Below are positions 60,661-64,000 of a stretch of DNA of 64,000 nucleotides, piece after piece. This DNA is from JBCDCY01 sp039180875 (GTDB taxonomy: Bacteria > Pseudomonadota > Alphaproteobacteria > Rhodobacterales > Rhodobacteraceae). The stretch's first letter is position 1; the number at the start of each line of letters is the position of its first letter. The translations under genes were made by a program, and so were the position numbers. Location: NCBI GenBank assembly GCA_039180875.1, contig JBCDCY010000004.1, positions 186,001 through 250,000 of the forward strand, given 5' to 3'. The notes under the pieces are model-generated. The model made no database searches. It was not told the origin of the DNA and was given only the letters and a program-made list of their open reading frames with translations.

Positions 60661-62487
60661 CTAGAATGCCTGCCCGAGGGAGAGGTAGATCTGCACCGCG
60701 TCATCCACCGACCGCGGATTGATCGGCACCGCGAAGTCGAGCCGCAGCGGCCCGACGGGGGAGGCATAGCGCAGGCCGAGGCCCGCGCCGAACAGAAGGC
60801 CGTCCTCGAAACTCGGCGCGATGCTGTCGGCCACGGCGCCCGCTTCGCCGAAGATCGCCACGCCGAAATCGCCGAAGACCCGGGCGCGCAGCTCCACCCC
60901 CGCCTCGACCACCGACAGGCCGCCGGTCGGGTCGTCGTCGTCGTCCAAGGGGCCGATGAAGCGGTTCTCGAAAGCGCGCACCGATCCGCCGCCACCGGAG
61001 AACAGGCGCCGGTTGCTCGGCACGTCGCTCAGATCGTCGGCGAAGATCGTGCCGATCCGGCCGCGGGTGGCCAAGATATAGGCCTTCTCGCCCGTCAGAT
61101 CGAAGTAGGCGGAGCCGGTGGTGTCGACCACCAGGAAGATCGGATCGCCGAACTCCGCCGTGCCGGCGAAGGGCGTGACGTTGGTGCGGAGCCGCGCGCC
61201 GCGGCTCGGATCCAGCAGATCGTCGGAGCTGTCGTAGATCGCGTAGACCGGTAGACCGCCGAGGAGGCTGGTGCCCTCATCGTCCGTCCCGTCGATCTCT
61301 GAGATCTCGATCAGACCGCCGGCGCCCACCCGCCAGCGCGGCGTGAGCTCGCGCTCCACGCCCAGGGCGGCGGTGGCGCTGAGCGATTCGAACGCATCGT
61401 CGTCGATCCGCTCCAGCCGCAATTCGGTGTTCAGGTCCTGCCCCGGTCGGCGCCATTGCGGCTGGATGTAGCGCAGCTCGACGAACTGTTCCTCGAGGGA
61501 GGCGCCGACCTCGGCATTCACGGTCTCGTTGGAGCCGAACAGGTTGCGATGCTCGAAGGACGCTCCACCGCCCGGCCCGGTGTCGGTGCTGAAGTTCACC
61601 ACGCCGGAGACGGTGCGGAACGGCCGCTCCTCCAACCGCACGACGGGCGACAGCACCGGCCCCTCCGGCGGCGTCTCCGGCAGGGAGACGGAGCCGGCGT
61701 TGAACAGGTCGGTGGTCAGCAGCTCCCGCTGGTAGCTGCCGAGCTCGTTGAGATCGACCGGAGCCCCGTCGTCCCAGGTGACGTACGTGCGGAGGTAATC
61801 GCGGGCCACCCGCTCCCCCCCGGAGAAGACGGGCGGGCCGAAGACATAGGCCGCGCCGGTCTCGATGGTGGTCGTCACCTCGAGCGTCGCGGTCTCTCGA
61901 TCGGCGATCGCCTGGCGGCCCTGCAGCGCGGCGTAGGGCCGGCCGGTGGTCTGCAGGTGGGCGACGGCCACACCCTCCGCATCCAGGATGGTCTCGGCCT
62001 CGGCCGGCACGCCGGTGCCGGGCAGCACCTCGGCCGGCAGATCGACCGGGGCGCCGGCCGGATCGACGGCGACGATGTTGTGCGCGGCGAGCGTGAAGAG
62101 CGGCCCGGGCTCGATCGCCACGATGGCGAGCGCCGGCTCCCCCTCCATGATCCGGGTGGAGACGCTGCCGTCGAAATAGCCGAAGGAGCGCAGGACCCGC
62201 AGCACCGTCTCCACATCCGCATCGGCCCGGCGGCGCAGGAACGCGGGGCTTTGCGCGCCGTTTTCCTGGAAGCGGTAGAGGCGGAGGGAGGCGGTCAGCA
62301 CCTCGTCCACCTCCTCGCTCGGCGCGCCGGTGAGTTCGACCTCGTAGTCCACCCGGGTCTCGGCGTCGGAAAACTCGAGGCCCGTCTCCTCCTCACCGCC
62401 GCCAAGGCCGCAGGCGCCGAGCAGCAGCACAGGTAGGAGCAGGCGGCAAAGCGCGAGGCGGGCGATACGGATGGCGAAGTCTCCCAC
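60661..62487 (-). CDS. tamA: Outer-membrane assembly protein TamA (Omp85 family)
   Basis: About 608 residues: N-terminal hydrophobic segment, POTRA-like domains (VLRVLRSFGYFDGSV, FSGGERVARDYLRTYV), then a 16-strand barrel with GGASFEHRNLFGSNETVNAEVG, FSGGGGSVRAF (the Omp85 lid-lock VRGF/Y-like motif) and LRLDFAVPIN with a terminal Phe. Partner of TamB. The leader LLLPVLLLGACG has a lipobox-like GAC. The GTG at 62487 is a guess at the start; the frame runs to 62556. Confidence 0.92.
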   Translation of the reverse strand: MGDFAIRIARLALCRLLLPVLLLGACGLGGGEEETGLEFSDAETRVDYEVELTGAPSEEVDEVLTASLRLYRFQENGAQSPAFLRRRADADVETVLRVLRSFGYFDGSVSTRIMEGEPALAIVAIEPGPLFTLAAHNIVAVDPAGAPVDLPAEVLPGTGVPAEAETILDAEGVAVAHLQTTGRPYAALQGRQAIADRETATLEVTTTIETGAAYVFGPPVFSGGERVARDYLRTYVTWDDGAPVDLNELGSYQRELLTTDLFNAGSVSLPETPPEGPVLSPVVRLEERPFRTVSGVVNFSTDTGPGGGASFEHRNLFGSNETVNAEVGASLEEQFVELRYIQPQWRRPGQDLNTELRLERIDDDAFESLSATAALGVERELTPRWRVGAGGLIEISEIDGTDDEGTSLLGGLPVYAIYDSSDDLLDPSRGARLRTNVTPFAGTAEFGDPIFLVVDTTGSAYFDLTGEKAYILATRGRIGTIFADDLSDVPSNRRLFSGGGGSVRAFENRFIGPLDDDDDPTGGLSVVEAGVELRARVFGDFGVAIFGEAGAVADSIAPSFEDGLLFGAGLGLRYASPVGPLRLDFAVPINPRSVDDAVQIYLSLGQAF

Positions 62488-62692
62488 ATCGGGATGAGCG
62501 AGGCCGGGAATCGGCCGCGCTCGGGCCAAGCTTAGCCAACGATGGTCGGGGGACAATCGCCGTTTGCGCCCGCCGCGCGGGGGCTCGCGAAAGCCCGCCG
62601 AGGCGGTGCCGGTCGCGGGCGCAGGCGCCGCACCCTTGAATTCTCGCGACGGCCCGTCAGTCTAGCGCCAGAACGACAGGTGGAGGGTGGTC

Positions 62693-64000
62693 ATGCGCGT
62701 TGCCTGCCTCGGCGGCGGTCCGGCCGGGCTCTATTTCGCGATCTCGATGAAGCTGCGCGACCCCGGGCACGAGGTCGTGGTGTTCGAGCGCAACCGCCCC
62801 GACGATACCTTCGGCTGGGGCGTGGTGCTGTCGGACGAGACGCTCACCAACCTCGAGGCCAACGATGCGGTGAGCGCGGCGGCCATCCGCGAGCACTTCG
62901 CCTACTGGGACGACATCGCGGTGCACTACCGCGGCAGCCCCACCGTCACCACCGGCCACGGCTTCTGCGGCATCGGCCGGCGGCAATTGCTGATCCTGCT
63001 CCAGGCCAGGGCGCGGGAGCTCGGCGTCGAGCTGCGCTTCGAGACGGAGGTGGAGGCGGCGGCCCACTACGCCCGCGACTTCGATCTGGTCGTCGCCTCG
63101 GACGGCCTGAACTCCAAGACGCGGGAGGCCTACGCCGAGACCTTCAAGCCGGAGATCGACCGGCGCGCCTGCAAGTTCGTCTGGCTCGGCACGCGGGCGA
63201 AGTTCGACGACGCCTTCACCTTCATCTTTGAGGAGACGGAGCACGGCTGGATCTGGGCCCACGCCTACCAATTCGACGCCGATACCGCGACCTTCATCGT
63301 CGAGTGCAGCGAGGCGACCTGGCGCGCCTGGGGCTTCGGCGAGATGGACCAGGCCGAGAGCATCGCGACCTGCGAGCGCATCTTCGCCGACTACCTCGAC
63401 GGTGAGCCGCTGATGTCGAACGCCCGGCATCTGAGGGGCTCGGCCTGGCTGAACTTCCCCCGGGTGCTCTGCCAGACCTGGTCGCACGACAACATCGTGC
63501 TGCTGGGCGATGCTGCGGCGACGGCGCATTTCTCCATCGGATCGGGCACCAAGCTGGCGCTGGAGAGCGCTGTGGCGCTGGCCGATGCGGTGACGGCGGA
63601 GGCGGATCTGGCCACCGCGTTTGCCCGCTATCAGGAGGCCCGCCAGCTCGACGTGCTGCGCCTGCAGTCGGCCGCGCGGAACTCCACCGAATGGTTCGAG
63701 GAGGTGGAGCGCTATCTCAACCTCGACCCGGTGCAGTTCACCTATTCCCTCCTCACTCGGTCCCAGCGCATCAGCCACGAGAACCTGCGCCTTCGCGATC
63801 CGGGTTGGTTGACGGAGGCGGAGACCTGGTTCCAGCGCCAGGCCGGCGCCAACGCCCACCGCGCGCCGATGTTCGCGCCGTTTCGCCTGCGGGAGATGGG
63901 GCTGAAGAACCGCGTCGTGGTCTCCCCCATGGCGCAGTACAAGGCGGTGGACGGCTGCCCCACCGACTGGCACCTGATCCACTACGGCGAGCGGGCGAAG
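62693..64000 (+). CDS. FAD monooxygenase fused to Old Yellow Enzyme, 5' part
   Basis: 436 codons to the right edge, incomplete. N-terminal FAD site GGGPAGLYFAISMKL, DG motif VVASDGLNSKTRE, and second FAD motif NIVLLGDAAATAHF; after ~380 residues it changes to an OYE start, APMFAPFRLREMGLKNRVVVSPMAQY. This fusion is that of salicylyl-CoA 5-hydroxylase and anthraniloyl-CoA monooxygenase/reductase. It hydroxylates an aromatic acyl-CoA with FAD and may then reduce the ring with FMN. GGAGGG precedes the ATG. Divergent from tamA. Confidence 0.88.
   Translation, partial: MRVACLGGGPAGLYFAISMKLRDPGHEVVVFERNRPDDTFGWGVVLSDETLTNLEANDAVSAAAIREHFAYWDDIAVHYRGSPTVTTGHGFCGIGRRQLLILLQARARELGVELRFETEVEAAAHYARDFDLVVASDGLNSKTREAYAETFKPEIDRRACKFVWLGTRAKFDDAFTFIFEETEHGWIWAHAYQFDADTATFIVECSEATWRAWGFGEMDQAESIATCERIFADYLDGEPLMSNARHLRGSAWLNFPRVLCQTWSHDNIVLLGDAAATAHFSIGSGTKLALESAVALADAVTAEADLATAFARYQEARQLDVLRLQSAARNSTEWFEEVERYLNLDPVQFTYSLLTRSQRISHENLRLRDPGWLTEAETWFQRQAGANAHRAPMFAPFRLREMGLKNRVVVSPMAQYKAVDGCPTDWHLIHYGERAK

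Overview
The window is very GC-rich (roughly 70% by eye), gene-dense chromosomal DNA from an alphaproteobacterium, most likely of the order Rhodobacterales. Three things point there: the gene families present (soxBDAG, nrdR/ribD/ribE/ribBX/ribH/nusB, tamA/tamB, a TIGR02302/DUF4175 tail, an MJ0042-type zinc-ribbon gene beside ftsE/ftsX); a short intergenic repeat of the kind I recall from Rhodobacteraceae; and wide use of GTG/TTG starts with 1-4 nt ATGA, GTGA or TGATG overlaps. The order is an inference; no rRNA is present to test it. I see no tRNA, rRNA, CRISPR array, phage gene or transposase.

Layout. 1-13 kb: housekeeping and envelope genes (DUF4175 tail, zinc-ribbon protein, GST, ftsEX with plsC and a PPOX flavoprotein, accA divergent from infC with an ATA start, EamA and MATE transporters, a LpxL-like acyltransferase, glpK, and a protein with two degenerate receiver-like halves). 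13-18 kb: heterotetrameric sarcosine oxidase soxB-D-A-G. 18-25 kb: a sulfotransferase, then a six-gene MoxR/DUF58 operon with SpoIIM and RDD membrane proteins. 25-38 kb: manC, then the riboflavin genes nusB-ribH-ribBX-ribE-ribD-nrdR, interrupted by two tandem TPR genes and by an oppositely oriented capsule set (kpsS, a wza-like gene, kpsC). 38-43.5 kb: a glycosyltransferase, an MFS transporter, a thioesterase and two acyl-CoA dehydrogenases.

43.5-52 kb is the accessory part with the most unexplained content. A low-GC 600-base gap holds a strong intrinsic terminator and promoter-like repeats but no gene, so it is a candidate small-RNA locus. Next comes a minus-strand cluster: NMT1/THI5-type binding protein, ATPase and permease, a CodA-like amidohydrolase, a PCMH-type FAD oxidase, two flavodoxin-fold NAD(P)H:quinone reductase paralogues and a creatininase-family hydrolase. 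Together these look like an import-and-breakdown pathway for a small nitrogen compound whose identity I cannot fix: the CodA-like and creatininase-like enzymes keep their metal ligands but lack residues that define the named activities. Three exact-period 114-bp tandem repeats lie between the ATPase and permease genes.

52-64 kb: a membrane adenylate/guanylate cyclase, a divergently arranged polar amino-acid ABC transporter, tamB and tamA (outer-membrane assembly), and the 5' part of a FAD monooxygenase/Old Yellow Enzyme fusion running off the right edge.
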